From assembly GCA_019635355.1 (NCBI GenBank), contig JAHBZQ010000001.1, forward strand, positions 4,030,001 to 4,094,000: a stretch of DNA of 64,000 bases. The letters are read 5' to 3'. Shown piece after piece: positions 48,891 to 56,666 of this stretch. The notes beneath the pieces are model-generated. The model saw only the letters and a list, made by a program, of their open reading frames with translations, was not told where the DNA came from and ran no database searches. Numbering within the stretch: the first letter of the stretch is position 1; the number at the start of each line of letters is the position of its first letter. Origin of the DNA: Rhizobacter sp. (lineage in GTDB: Bacteria > Pseudomonadota > Gammaproteobacteria > Burkholderiales > Burkholderiaceae_C). A program made the translations under genes and the position numbers.

Positions 48891-50324
48891 TCAGAGCCCG
48901 GTCTGCGTCACGAACTTCGCGTTGAGGTAGGCGTCGATCGCTTCGCTGCCGCCTTCGGTGCCGTAGCCCGAATCCTTGATGCCGCCGAAGGGCACCTCGG
49001 GCAGGGCGAGGCCGAAATGGTTGATCGAGACCATGCCGCTCTCGATGGCGCTGCCGATGGCCGTCGCCGTCTTGAGCGACTTGGTGAACGCATACGCGGC
49101 CAGGCCGAAGGGCAGGCGGTTGGCCTCGGCCACCACCTCGTCGTAGGTCTTGAAGCGCATGATCGGCGCGATGGGGCCGAAGGGCTCTTCGTGCAGGATG
49201 CGCGCGTCGGCCGGCACATCGGTCAGCACGGTCGGCTCGAAGAAATAGCCAGCGCCCGCGCCACGCTTGCCGCCGAGCGCCACCTTCGCGCCCTTGGCCA
49301 CTGCGTCGTCGACGAACATCTGCATCGCCTCCACACGCCGGCTGTTGGCGAGCGGGCCCATGCGGGTGTCTTTCTGCAGGCCGTCGCCGACCTTGATCTG
49401 CGAGGCCGTGGCCACGAAACCGTCGACGAACTGCGCGTACACCGACTCGTGCACGAGAAAGCGCGTGGGCGACACGCACACCTGCCCCGCGTTGCGGAAC
49501 TTCGCGCTTGCCAGCTGCTTGGCGGCCGAGGCCACGTCGGCATCGTCGAACACGATGGCCGGGGCGTGGCCACCGAGTTCCATCGTGATGCGCTTCATGT
49601 GCTGGCCGGCGAGCGCGGCGAGTTTCTTGCCCACGGGCGTGGAGCCGGTGAAGGTGATCTTGCGGATGACCGGGTGCGGGATCAGGTACTCCGAGATCTC
49701 GCTCGGCACGCCGAACACGAGGTTGATCACGCCGGCCGGCACGCCGGCATCGGCATAGGCGCGGATCAGCGCGGCGCAGCTCGCGGGCGTTTCTTCCGGC
49801 CCCTTGAGGATCACCGAGCAACCGGCGGCGAGCGCGGCCGACACCTTGCGCACCGCCTGGTTGATCGGGAAGTTCCACGGCGTGAAGGCCGCGACCGGGC
49901 CCACCGGCTCCTTGATCACGAGCTGGGTCACGCCCTCGGCCCGCGGCGGCACGATCTGGCCGTAGGTGCGGCGCGCCTCTTCGGCAAACCAGTCGATCAG
50001 GTCGCCGGCCGAGATCGCTTCCATCTTGGCTTCCATCAGCGGCTTGCCTTGCTCCAGCGTCATCAGCTGGGCGATCTCGTCGGCGCGCTCGCGCATCAGG
50101 TTGGCGGCCTTGCGCAGCACCTTGTAGCGCTCGAAGGGCGACACGGCTTTCCATTGCTTGAAGCCCTTGTCGGCGGCGGCGAGGGCGCGGTCGAGTTCGG
50201 CGATGCCGGCGTGGTGCAGGCGGGCCAGGGCCTGGCCGGTGGCGGGGTTGAGGATGGGCTCACTCTTGCCGCTGGTGCCGGCGGTCCATTCGCCGTCGAT
50301 GAACAGGGAGACGTCTGAGTACAT
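48891..50324 (-). CDS. NAD(P)-dependent aldehyde dehydrogenase, succinate-semialdehyde type
   Basis: 477 residues, starting MYSDVSLFIDGEWTAGTSGK. The catalytic Cys283 is in FRNAGQVCVSPTR and the general-base Glu249 in TMELGGHAP; the cofactor region has TPWNFPINQAVRK and FTGSTPVGK. The sequence FGLALPEVPFGGIKDSGYG-type C-terminus is typical of succinate-semialdehyde dehydrogenases (GabD-like), which oxidise the semialdehyde to succinate. No GABA transaminase is nearby, so the exact aldehyde is inferred. The frame is open to 50771, but that is upstream sequence. Confidence 0.85.
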   Translation of the reverse strand: MYSDVSLFIDGEWTAGTSGKSEPILNPATGQALARLHHAGIAELDRALAAADKGFKQWKAVSPFERYKVLRKAANLMRERADEIAQLMTLEQGKPLMEAKMEAISAGDLIDWFAEEARRTYGQIVPPRAEGVTQLVIKEPVGPVAAFTPWNFPINQAVRKVSAALAAGCSVILKGPEETPASCAALIRAYADAGVPAGVINLVFGVPSEISEYLIPHPVIRKITFTGSTPVGKKLAALAGQHMKRITMELGGHAPAIVFDDADVASAAKQLASAKFRNAGQVCVSPTRFLVHESVYAQFVDGFVATASQIKVGDGLQKDTRMGPLANSRRVEAMQMFVDDAVAKGAKVALGGKRGAGAGYFFEPTVLTDVPADARILHEEPFGPIAPIMRFKTYDEVVAEANRLPFGLAAYAFTKSLKTATAIGSAIESGMVSINHFGLALPEVPFGGIKDSGYGTEGGSEAIDAYLNAKFVTQTGL

Positions 50325-50367
50325 GGGGAGTCCTGGGCTGGGAGGTGCGTGAGGTGGCGCGCGGCCA

Positions 50368-50390
50368 CGCGGAACGAAGATTGTTCCGCG
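50368..50390. promoter_or_regulatory. Inverted repeat upstream of the aldehyde dehydrogenase gene
   Basis: CGCGGAAC (50368-50375) and GTTCCGCG (50383-50390) form a perfect 8-bp inverted repeat with a 7-bp spacer, 44 bp upstream of the dehydrogenase start. It could be an operator. No T-run follows on the minus strand, so it is not a clear terminator of the gene at 50419-50886. Confidence 0.4.
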
Positions 50391-50418
50391 TCCGGCAAGC
50401 CCAGGTTGTCGCCCAGGT

Positions 50419-50886
50419 TCAGCGCCTGGGGGTGTGCGGGTCAGCGTGCCGGGGCAGGCGGCACCGGCGCGGGCGCCGTGCGTGAGGCCGCCGCGGCAGG
50501 GGCGGGCGCCGCGGGCTGAGCCGGCACGGCGGTTGTGCCGGAGCCGCTGGAGCGACCGGAGCCGCGGGCGCGGCGGTGGCCGGCACTTCCTGCCAGGGCG
50601 AGGGGCAGGACGTGACGTAGGGGTAGTACATCTGCGCCTCGCGGCAGTAGTACCAGAGGTGCGCCTGCTGCGCGGGCTGCACCACCAGCGGCTCGGCGGG
50701 CGGCTGCACGACCACCGGGCGCTCCACCACCATCGGGCCCCAATAACCGGGCCACCAGAAGGGGCCACCAATCCACACGCTCACACGTCCGCGCGGGTGG
50801 GCCTCGGCGAGGGCCGGGGCGAGCGCGGCGGCAAGCGCCGCGGCCAGGGTGAGGGCTTTGAGGGGGACAGCGAGGCGTGCGTTCAT
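50419..50886 (-). CDS. Small secreted protein with aromatic/Cys motif; tail probably frameshifted
   Basis: 155 residues as read. A Sec signal (LTLAAALAAALAPALAEA) is followed by GGPFWWPGYWGPMVVERPVV and the motif LWYYCREAQMYYPYVTSCPS, which recurs in short secreted proteins of Burkholderiales. After an Ala/Pro linker, the final 38 residues are atypically Arg/Pro-rich (CRLSPRRPPLPRRPHARRP). A one-base shift near 50537 would instead give VPAQPAAPAPAAAASRTAPA and a stop at 50441, in keeping with the linker. An indel or sequence error in the tail is therefore likely. Confidence 0.65.
   Translation of the reverse strand: MNARLAVPLKALTLAAALAAALAPALAEAHPRGRVSVWIGGPFWWPGYWGPMVVERPVVVQPPAEPLVVQPAQQAHLWYYCREAQMYYPYVTSCPSPWQEVPATAAPAAPVAPAAPAQPPCRLSPRRPPLPRRPHARRPRRCRLPRHADPHTPRR
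50457..50482. repeat. Short direct repeat, copy 1 (tail of the secreted protein gene)
   Basis: 26 bp that match 50954-50979 at 24 positions. Both are read on the minus strand as RTAPAPVPP, here only in the alternative frame that ends at 50441. Confidence 0.6.
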
Positions 50887-50901
50887 GAAAGGCTCCTCGG
50901 G

Positions 50902-51444
50902 TCAGCGCAGGGGCGGCGGGGGCTGGATGCCCTCGGGCGGCCGGGGTGGTACGGGCGGCACCGGCGCCGGGGCCGTGCGGTAGCCGGAGTAACCGACGCC
51001 GGGCACCTGGTTGCCCTTGGCGTACATGCACTGCTGGTAGGCGATGTCGTAACGGCGCTGAGCGCTGCCGGCGGCGTAGTTGCTCTGGTCGGAGCCGACC
51101 GCCGCGCCCGTCATGCCGCCGACGGCCGCGCCGACCCCGGCGCTGCTGTGCGTGCCGCCGATCAGCGCGCCGGCCGCGGCGCCGAGCACCACGCCGGTGG
51201 CGGTGGCGGCGGCGAAGCGCTGGGCGGCGGCGTCGCTGCCGGGGCCGCCGATGCGGCTGTGGGCCCAATCGCGGCAGAGCTTGTCGTCGGCGATGAACAC
51301 CTCGAAGGGCTTGTTCGGGCCGGGCATCACGTGGGCCGTGGGCCCGGTGGGCATCTGGGCGCAGCCCATCAGCGAGGCGGCGGCCAGCACGGCCAGCGGC
51401 CAGGCGGCCGAACGGGGGAGGTGGGGGCGGAGTGCAGGGTTCAT
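50902..51444 (-). CDS. Glycine-zipper lipoprotein
   Basis: 180 residues from ATG 51444. Lipoprotein signal with lipobox LMGC (Cys28). A conserved region CRDWAHSRIGGPGSDAAAQR is followed by a glycine-zipper helix pair (ATGVVLGAAAGALIGG; GVGAAVGGMTGAAVGSD), then RRYDIAYQQCMYAKGNQVPG and a Pro-rich tail. Glycine-zipper lipoproteins associate with the outer membrane, but their roles are mostly unknown. It lies 15 nt upstream of the other secreted-protein gene and is probably co-transcribed. Confidence 0.82.
   Translation of the reverse strand: MNPALRPHLPRSAAWPLAVLAAASLMGCAQMPTGPTAHVMPGPNKPFEVFIADDKLCRDWAHSRIGGPGSDAAAQRFAAATATGVVLGAAAGALIGGTHSSAGVGAAVGGMTGAAVGSDQSNYAAGSAQRRYDIAYQQCMYAKGNQVPGVGYSGYRTAPAPVPPVPPRPPEGIQPPPPLR
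50954..50979. repeat. Short direct repeat, copy 2 (tail of the glycine-zipper lipoprotein gene)
   Basis: Partner of 50457-50482 (24 of 26 bp). In the lipoprotein it encodes part of GYRTAPAPVPPVPP. Confidence 0.6.
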
Positions 51445-51578
51445 GGGGGCACCCGGGTCATCGTTGTCGATCTTGAGGAACGGCCGCGCGCGTGGCGTCG
51501 TTGACGTCTTTACACACCAGCAATGCAGCCGGCCGCCATGACGCTTGGTGCCGATTCGGCTTAGTTGGTTCGCGAGCA

Positions 51579-51633
51579 AGCAAGCGCTGTTTTCTTCGTT
51601 CGCCGAACGGGGGCCGCTCCCTAGCATGCACGG
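51579..51633 (+). promoter_or_regulatory. Promoter region of the first sulfate-binding protein gene
   Basis: Contains the blocks AGCAA (51579), TCGTT (51596), CCGA (51603), TAGCAT (51622-51627) and ACGG (51630), each at the same relative position as in the region before the second binding-protein gene (52717-52771). TAGCAT is a plausible -10 box 41 nt before the ATG; the -35 place (TTCGCC) is poor, as expected for an activator-dependent promoter. CGTTCG-C-CGAACG (51597-51609) forms a small palindrome. Control by the CysB-type regulator is inferred. Confidence 0.5.
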
Positions 51634-51668
51634 CATTCCCCGCAAATTCCGGCCCCGGGCCCCTCACG

Positions 51669-52679
51669 ATGAAGACTTCGATCCGCACCCTGCTCGCCAC
51701 CGCTGCGCTGGCCCTCGTGGCTGGCACCGCCGCCGCCAAGGACGTGACCCTGCTCAACGTCTCCTACGACCCGACGCGCGAGCTGTACCACGAGTACAAC
51801 GCCGCCTTCGCCAAGCACTGGAAGGCCAAGACGGGCGACAACGTGAGCATCAAACAGTCGCATGGCGGCTCGGGCAAGCAGGCCCGCTCGGTGATCGACG
51901 GCATCGATGCCGACGTCGTCACCCTGGCGCTGGCGTATGACATCGACGAAATCGCCGAGCGGGGCAAGCTGCTCGGTGCCGACTGGCAGAAGCGCCTGAA
52001 GCACAACAGCTCGCCCTACACCTCGACCTACATCTTCCTGGTCCGCAAGGGCAACCCGAAGGGCATCAAGGACTGGGGCGACCTGGTCAAGCCGGGCGTG
52101 TCGGTGATCACCGCCAACCCCAAGACCTCAGGCGGTGCGCGCTGGGGCTATCTGGCCGCCTACGGCTGGGCATTGCAGCAGCCCGGCGGAAACGAAGCGA
52201 AGGCGAAGGAGTACATCGCCAAGCTGTTCCAGAACGTGCCGGTGCTCGACTCCGGCGCCCGCGGCTCGACCGTGACCTTCGCCGAGCGCGGCCAGGGCGA
52301 CGTGTTGCTCGCCTGGGAAAACGAAGCCCACCTGTCGCTGAAGGAGTTCGGCACCGACAAGTTCGACATCGTCTACCCGCCGTCGAGCATCCTCGCCGAG
52401 CCGCCGGTGGCCGTGGTCGACAAGGTCGTCGACAAGAAGGGCACCCGTGCCGTCGCCACCGCCTACCTCGACTATCTCTACACGCCGGAAGGCCAGGAGA
52501 TCGCGGCGAAGCACTTCTATCGCCCGATCGACGCGAAAGTGGCCGCGAAGTATTCGAAGCAGTTTCCGGCCGTGAAGCTCTTCACGATCGACCAGCTCTT
52601 CGGCGGCTGGACCAAGGCGCAGAAGACGCACTTCGCCGACGGCGGCGTGTTCGACCAGATCTACACCAAGAGCAAGTAA
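51669..52679 (+). CDS. sbp: Periplasmic sulfate-binding protein (first copy)
   Basis: Solute-binding component of the sulfate/thiosulfate ABC transporter. 336 residues with a Sec signal (MKTSIRTLLATAALALVAGT, cleavage after AAA). The family motifs are LLNVSYDPTRELY, IKQSHGGSGKQARSVIDG and DVVTLALAYDID, followed by LVKPGVSVITANPKTSGGARW. The last is the sulfate-pocket segment with the conserved SGGARW. Sbp and CysP cannot be separated with certainty by reading. Followed by a paralogue at 52797. Confidence 0.93.
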   Translation: MKTSIRTLLATAALALVAGTAAAKDVTLLNVSYDPTRELYHEYNAAFAKHWKAKTGDNVSIKQSHGGSGKQARSVIDGIDADVVTLALAYDIDEIAERGKLLGADWQKRLKHNSSPYTSTYIFLVRKGNPKGIKDWGDLVKPGVSVITANPKTSGGARWGYLAAYGWALQQPGGNEAKAKEYIAKLFQNVPVLDSGARGSTVTFAERGQGDVLLAWENEAHLSLKEFGTDKFDIVYPPSSILAEPPVAVVDKVVDKKGTRAVATAYLDYLYTPEGQEIAAKHFYRPIDAKVAAKYSKQFPAVKLFTIDQLFGGWTKAQKTHFADGGVFDQIYTKSK

Positions 52680-52716
52680 GACACGACAGCAGGGGCTCTC
52701 ACTCGGGCAGCGAATA

Positions 52717-52771
52717 AGCAAACTCAAATCTTGTCGTTTCCCGAGTTTTCATGAGGCCGTAGCATCGACGG
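52717..52771 (+). promoter_or_regulatory. Promoter region of the second sulfate-binding protein gene
   Basis: Contains AGCAA (52717), TCGTT (52734), CCGA (52741), TAGCAT (52760-52765) and ACGG (52768) at exactly the offsets found before the first copy. TAGCAT ends 31 nt before the ATG. The -35 place reads TTTCCC. This gives the downstream binding-protein-permease-ATPase genes their own start, probably activator-dependent. Confidence 0.5.
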
Positions 52772-52796
52772 TCTGTTTCTTAGCGAGCCCTTCGTC

Positions 52797-53825
52797 ATGC
52801 GCTTTTCTCATGCCTTTTCCCGTCGCTCGGTCCTGTCTCTCGCGGTGGCGGCCGCTGCGCTCCAGGTCGCCCCGGGGGCACTTGCCGCGGGGCCCACGCT
52901 GCTCAACGTGAGCTACGACGTGGCGCGCGAGCTCTACAAGGAAATCAACCCCGCTTTCATCAAGCAGTGGAAAGCCCAGACCGGCGAAGACGTGTCGGTC
53001 AACCAATCGCACGGCGGCTCGAGCAAGCAGGCCCGCGCGGTGATCGACGGGCTCGAGGCCGACGTGGTCACGATGAACCAGTCGAGCGACATCGACGCCA
53101 TCGCCACGCGCGGCAAGCTGATCCCGGCCGATTGGGCCAAGCGCCTGCCCGACAACAGCGCGCCCACCACGTCCACCACCGTGATCCTGGTGCGCAAGGG
53201 CAACCCCAAGGGCATCAAGGACTGGGCCGACCTCGCACGGCCCGGCGTGAGCGTCGTCATCCCCAACCCCAAGATCACCGGCAACGGTCGCTACACCTAC
53301 GTGGCCGCGTGGGGCGCGCTCGTGAAGGGCGGTGCGACCCAGGCGCAGGCCCGCGAGACGGTGCAGAAGATCTTCGCCAACGTGCCGGTGTTCGATGGCG
53401 GCGGCCGTGCCGCCACCACCACCTTCGCGCAACGCAACATCGGCGATGCGCTGTGCACCTTCGAGAGCGAGATCAACCTCATCAAGGCCGAGTTCGGCGA
53501 CAACTTCGATGTGGTCTACCCGAAGTGGAGCATCCTCGCGGAGAACCCGGTGTCGTTGATCGACAAGGTGGTCGACAAGAAGGGCACCCGCAAGCAGGCC
53601 GAGGCCTACCTCAAGTTCCTGTGGAGCGACGAGGCCCAGGAGATCGCAGCCAAGCACCAGATCCGCCCGCGCTCGGCCAAGATCCTTGCGAAGTACGCGA
53701 AGGACTTCCCCAAGGTCAACACCTTCACCATCGACGAAGCCTTCGGCGGCTGGACCAAGGCGCAGAAGGAGCACTTCGACGACGGCGCGGTCTACGACCA
53801 GATCCTCGCGGCCATCAAGAAATAA
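52797..53825 (+). CDS. sbp: Periplasmic sulfate-binding protein (second copy)
   Basis: 342 residues, paralogue of 51669-52679 with the same motifs: LLNVSYDVARELY, VNQSHGGSSKQARAVIDG, and the pocket segment NPKITGNGRYTYVAAWG. The pocket differs from copy 1 (TGNGRY for SGGARW), so ligand affinity or preference may differ. The signal contains SRRSVLSLAVAAA, which fits a twin-arginine-like signal, whereas copy 1 has an ordinary Sec signal. It precedes cysT by 24 nt and is likely the operon's main binding protein. Confidence 0.93.
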   Translation: MRFSHAFSRRSVLSLAVAAAALQVAPGALAAGPTLLNVSYDVARELYKEINPAFIKQWKAQTGEDVSVNQSHGGSSKQARAVIDGLEADVVTMNQSSDIDAIATRGKLIPADWAKRLPDNSAPTTSTTVILVRKGNPKGIKDWADLARPGVSVVIPNPKITGNGRYTYVAAWGALVKGGATQAQARETVQKIFANVPVFDGGGRAATTTFAQRNIGDALCTFESEINLIKAEFGDNFDVVYPKWSILAENPVSLIDKVVDKKGTRKQAEAYLKFLWSDEAQEIAAKHQIRPRSAKILAKYAKDFPKVNTFTIDEAFGGWTKAQKEHFDDGAVYDQILAAIKK

Positions 53826-53849
53826 CGAGCGGCGCAGACCGCAGGCGTC

Positions 53850-54683
53850 ATGTTCCTTTCGCGCACTCTGCTGCGGCGGCACTCCGTGCTGCCGGGCTTC
53901 GACCTCGCCCTCGGTTTCACGGTGCTCTACCTGAGCTTCATCGTGCTGATCCCGTTGTCGGCGGCATTCCTGAAGACGTTCACGATGACGTGGCCCGCCT
54001 TCTGGGAGGCGGTGGCCACGCCGCGTGTACTGGCCTCGTACCGGCTGACCTTCGGTGCGTCGTTCGCGGCGGCGCTGCTCAATGCGGTGTTCGGGCTCGT
54101 CGTCGCCTGGGTGCTGGTGCGCTACAGCTTTCCGTTCAAGCGGGTGATCGATGCGCTGGTCGACCTGCCGTTCGCGCTGCCCACGGCGGTGGCCGGCATC
54201 GCGCTCACCGCGCTCTACTCGGGCAACGGCTGGATCGGCCAGTACCTCCCGTTCAAGGTGAGCTTCACGCCGGTGGGGGTGTTCGTGGCGCTCACCTTCA
54301 TCGGCCTGCCCTTCGTCGTGCGCACCTTGCAGCCGGTGCTGGAAGACATGCACAAGGAGCTGGAAGAAGCCGCGGCCACGCTCGGGGCCTCGCGCTGGCA
54401 GACCTTCCGGCACGTGATCTTCCCCATCGTCTCGCCGGCACTGCTGACCGGCTTTGCGCTCGCATTCGCCCGGGCGCTGGGCGAGTACGGCTCGGTGATC
54501 TTCATCGCCGGCAACATGCCGATGGTCTCGGAGATCACGCCGCTGCTCATCATCACCAAGCTGGAGCAGTACGACTACACCGGCGCCACCGCGATCGCGG
54601 TGGTGATGCTGGTGGCGGCCTTCGCGATGCTCCTGGCCATCAACCTGCTGCAGGCGTGGACACGCCGCCGCCAGGGCCGCTGA
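53850..54683 (+). CDS. cysT: Sulfate ABC transporter permease CysT
   Basis: Inner-membrane permease (also called CysU) that pairs with CysW. 277 residues with six hydrophobic segments. The EAA loop that contacts the ATPase reads EEAAATLGASRWQTFRHVIF. DLPFALPTAVAGIALTALY is a family signature. cysW begins 7 nt after the stop. Confidence 0.95.
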   Translation: MFLSRTLLRRHSVLPGFDLALGFTVLYLSFIVLIPLSAAFLKTFTMTWPAFWEAVATPRVLASYRLTFGASFAAALLNAVFGLVVAWVLVRYSFPFKRVIDALVDLPFALPTAVAGIALTALYSGNGWIGQYLPFKVSFTPVGVFVALTFIGLPFVVRTLQPVLEDMHKELEEAAATLGASRWQTFRHVIFPIVSPALLTGFALAFARALGEYGSVIFIAGNMPMVSEITPLLIITKLEQYDYTGATAIAVVMLVAAFAMLLAINLLQAWTRRRQGR

Positions 54684-54690
54684 AGACACC

Positions 54691-55566
54691 ATGACTGCTC
54701 TGCCCGTCTCCCACCGCAACGCCATCGACGCCACCGCCGAGCCGGCGTGGGTGCGGCGCACCCTCATCACGGTGGCGCTGCTGTTTCTCACGCTCTTTCT
54801 CTTCGTGCCGCTGGTCGCGGTGTTCTTCGAGGCGTTCAAGAAGGGCGTCGACGTCTATCTCGCGGCCATCACCGAGCCCGACGCGGTGTCGGCGGTCAAA
54901 CTCACGCTGCTGGCCGCGGCCATCTCGGTGCCGCTCAACCTGGTGTTCGGTGTGGCGGCGGCGTGGTGCATCGCCAAGTTCGACTTCCGCGGCAAGGACC
55001 TGCTGCTCACGCTGATCGACCTTCCGTTCTCCGTCTCGCCGGTGATCTCGGGCCTGATCTTCGTGCTGATCTTCGGCCTGCAGGGCTGGTTCGGCGAGTG
55101 GCTGCGCGACCACGACCTGAAGATCATCTTCGCGCTGCCGGGCATCGTGCTGGCCACCGTTTTCATCACCTTCCCGTTCATCGCGCGTGAGCTGATCCCG
55201 CTGATGCAGGCGCAAGGCGTCGAGCAGGAAGAGGCCGCGCGGGTGCTCGGCGCCTCGGGATGGCAGATCTTCTGGCGCGTGACCCTGCCCAACGTGAAGT
55301 GGGCGCTGCTCTACGGTGTGATCCTGTGCAATGCGCGGGCGATGGGTGAGTTCGGCGCGGTGAGCGTGGTGTCGGGCCACATCCGCGGGCAGACCAACAC
55401 CATGCCGCTGCACATCGAGATCCTTTACAACGAATACCAGTTCGCCGCCGCGTTTGCCGTGGCCTCGCTGCTGGCCGGCCTGGCGCTGGTCACGCTGGTG
55501 TTGAAGTATCTGGTCGAGCAGCGCGTGAAGGCGCAGAAGCGCGAGGCCGAAGGCCGAAGCGAATGA
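54691..55566 (+). CDS. cysW: Sulfate ABC transporter permease CysW
   Basis: Second permease of the complex. 291 residues, six hydrophobic segments; the EAA loop reads EEAARVLGASGWQIFWRVTL. DLPFSVSPVISGLIFVLIFG and MGEFGAVSVVSGHIRGQTNT are CysW signatures. It is 10 nt upstream of cysA. Confidence 0.95.
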   Translation: MTALPVSHRNAIDATAEPAWVRRTLITVALLFLTLFLFVPLVAVFFEAFKKGVDVYLAAITEPDAVSAVKLTLLAAAISVPLNLVFGVAAAWCIAKFDFRGKDLLLTLIDLPFSVSPVISGLIFVLIFGLQGWFGEWLRDHDLKIIFALPGIVLATVFITFPFIARELIPLMQAQGVEQEEAARVLGASGWQIFWRVTLPNVKWALLYGVILCNARAMGEFGAVSVVSGHIRGQTNTMPLHIEILYNEYQFAAAFAVASLLAGLALVTLVLKYLVEQRVKAQKREAEGRSE

Positions 55567-55576
55567 AGGACATGGC

Positions 55577-56653
55577 ATGAGCATCGAAATCCGCAACCTC
55601 AACAAGGCCTTCGGCAAGACCGTCGTCTGCGACAACATCAACCTCGACATCCCGTCGGGTGAACTCGTCGCGCTGCTGGGCCCGTCGGGCTCGGGCAAGA
55701 CCTCGCTCTTGCGCATCATCGCGGGGCTGGAGCGACCCGATTCGGGCACGGTGTCGTTCCACGGCGCCGATGCCACGTATGACGACGTGCGCGACCGCAA
55801 CGTCGGCTTCGTGTTCCAGCACTACGCGCTCTTCGGCCACATGAGCATCTTCGAGAACGTGGCCTTCGGCCTGCGCGTGCGGCCCAAGGCCACGCGGCCG
55901 AGCGAGGCGCAGATCAAGGCCAAGGTGATGGAGTTGCTCAAGCTCGTGCAACTCGATTGGCTGGCCGACCGCTACCCGCACCAGCTCTCGGGCGGCCAGC
56001 GCCAGCGCATCGCGCTTGCCCGCGCGCTCGCGGTCGAGCCCAAGGTGCTGCTGCTCGACGAGCCCTTCGGCGCGCTCGACGCCAAGGTGCGCAAGGAGCT
56101 GCGCCGCTGGCTGCGCCGCCTGCACGACGAGATGCACGTGACCAGCGTCTTCGTCACCCACGACCAGGACGAAGCGATGGAAGTGGCCGACCGCGTGGTC
56201 GTCATGAACCTCGGCAAGATCGAGCAGGACGGCACGCCCGACGAGGTCTACGACCGCCCGGCCACGCCCTTCGTGCTGCAGTTCCTCGGCGACGTGAACC
56301 TCTTCCACGGCCGTTTCGGCCACTCACCCGGCGGCAACGTCGACCCCGACGACGTGAGCTACGTGCGCCCGCACGAGCTGGAGATCGTGGCCACGCCGTC
56401 GGAGGGCACGCTGGCGGTGACGCTCTCGCAGGCGCTCACCGTCGGCCCGCAGACGCGCATCGAGTTCAAGCGCCAGGACGACGGCAGCTATGTCGACGTG
56501 GAGATGGCCCGCGCCGACTACACCGCGCTGCGCGACCAGCTCGGCCTCGTGACCGGCAGCCAAGTCTACCTGAAACCGCGCCGTGTGACGCGTTTCCTCG
56601 CCGGCGGCCAGGGCCCGCAGACCGAAGAGATCGACCCGGCCGCGATGATCTGA
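55577..56653 (+). CDS. cysA: Sulfate/thiosulfate ABC transporter ATP-binding protein CysA
   Basis: ATPase that powers sulfate import. 358 residues. Walker A GPSGSGKT at 35-42, Q-loop in FVFQHYALF, signature LSGGQRQRIALARAL, Walker B LLLDEPFGALD and the H-loop FVTHDQDEAMEVADR. The C-terminal beta-rich regulatory region (TOBE-like) begins around residue 240. It is the last gene of the operon and converges with the regulator gene, whose stop is 13 nt away. Confidence 0.96.
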   Translation: MSIEIRNLNKAFGKTVVCDNINLDIPSGELVALLGPSGSGKTSLLRIIAGLERPDSGTVSFHGADATYDDVRDRNVGFVFQHYALFGHMSIFENVAFGLRVRPKATRPSEAQIKAKVMELLKLVQLDWLADRYPHQLSGGQRQRIALARALAVEPKVLLLDEPFGALDAKVRKELRRWLRRLHDEMHVTSVFVTHDQDEAMEVADRVVVMNLGKIEQDGTPDEVYDRPATPFVLQFLGDVNLFHGRFGHSPGGNVDPDDVSYVRPHELEIVATPSEGTLAVTLSQALTVGPQTRIEFKRQDDGSYVDVEMARADYTALRDQLGLVTGSQVYLKPRRVTRFLAGGQGPQTEEIDPAAMI

Positions 56654-56666
56654 TGCGGCGGCGGCC

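Noticed and set aside
49017..50318. 433-codon plus-strand frame opposite the aldehyde dehydrogenase gene
   Set aside because: The minus strand encodes a full dehydrogenase with catalytic residues; the plus frame is His/Arg/Gly-rich shadow.
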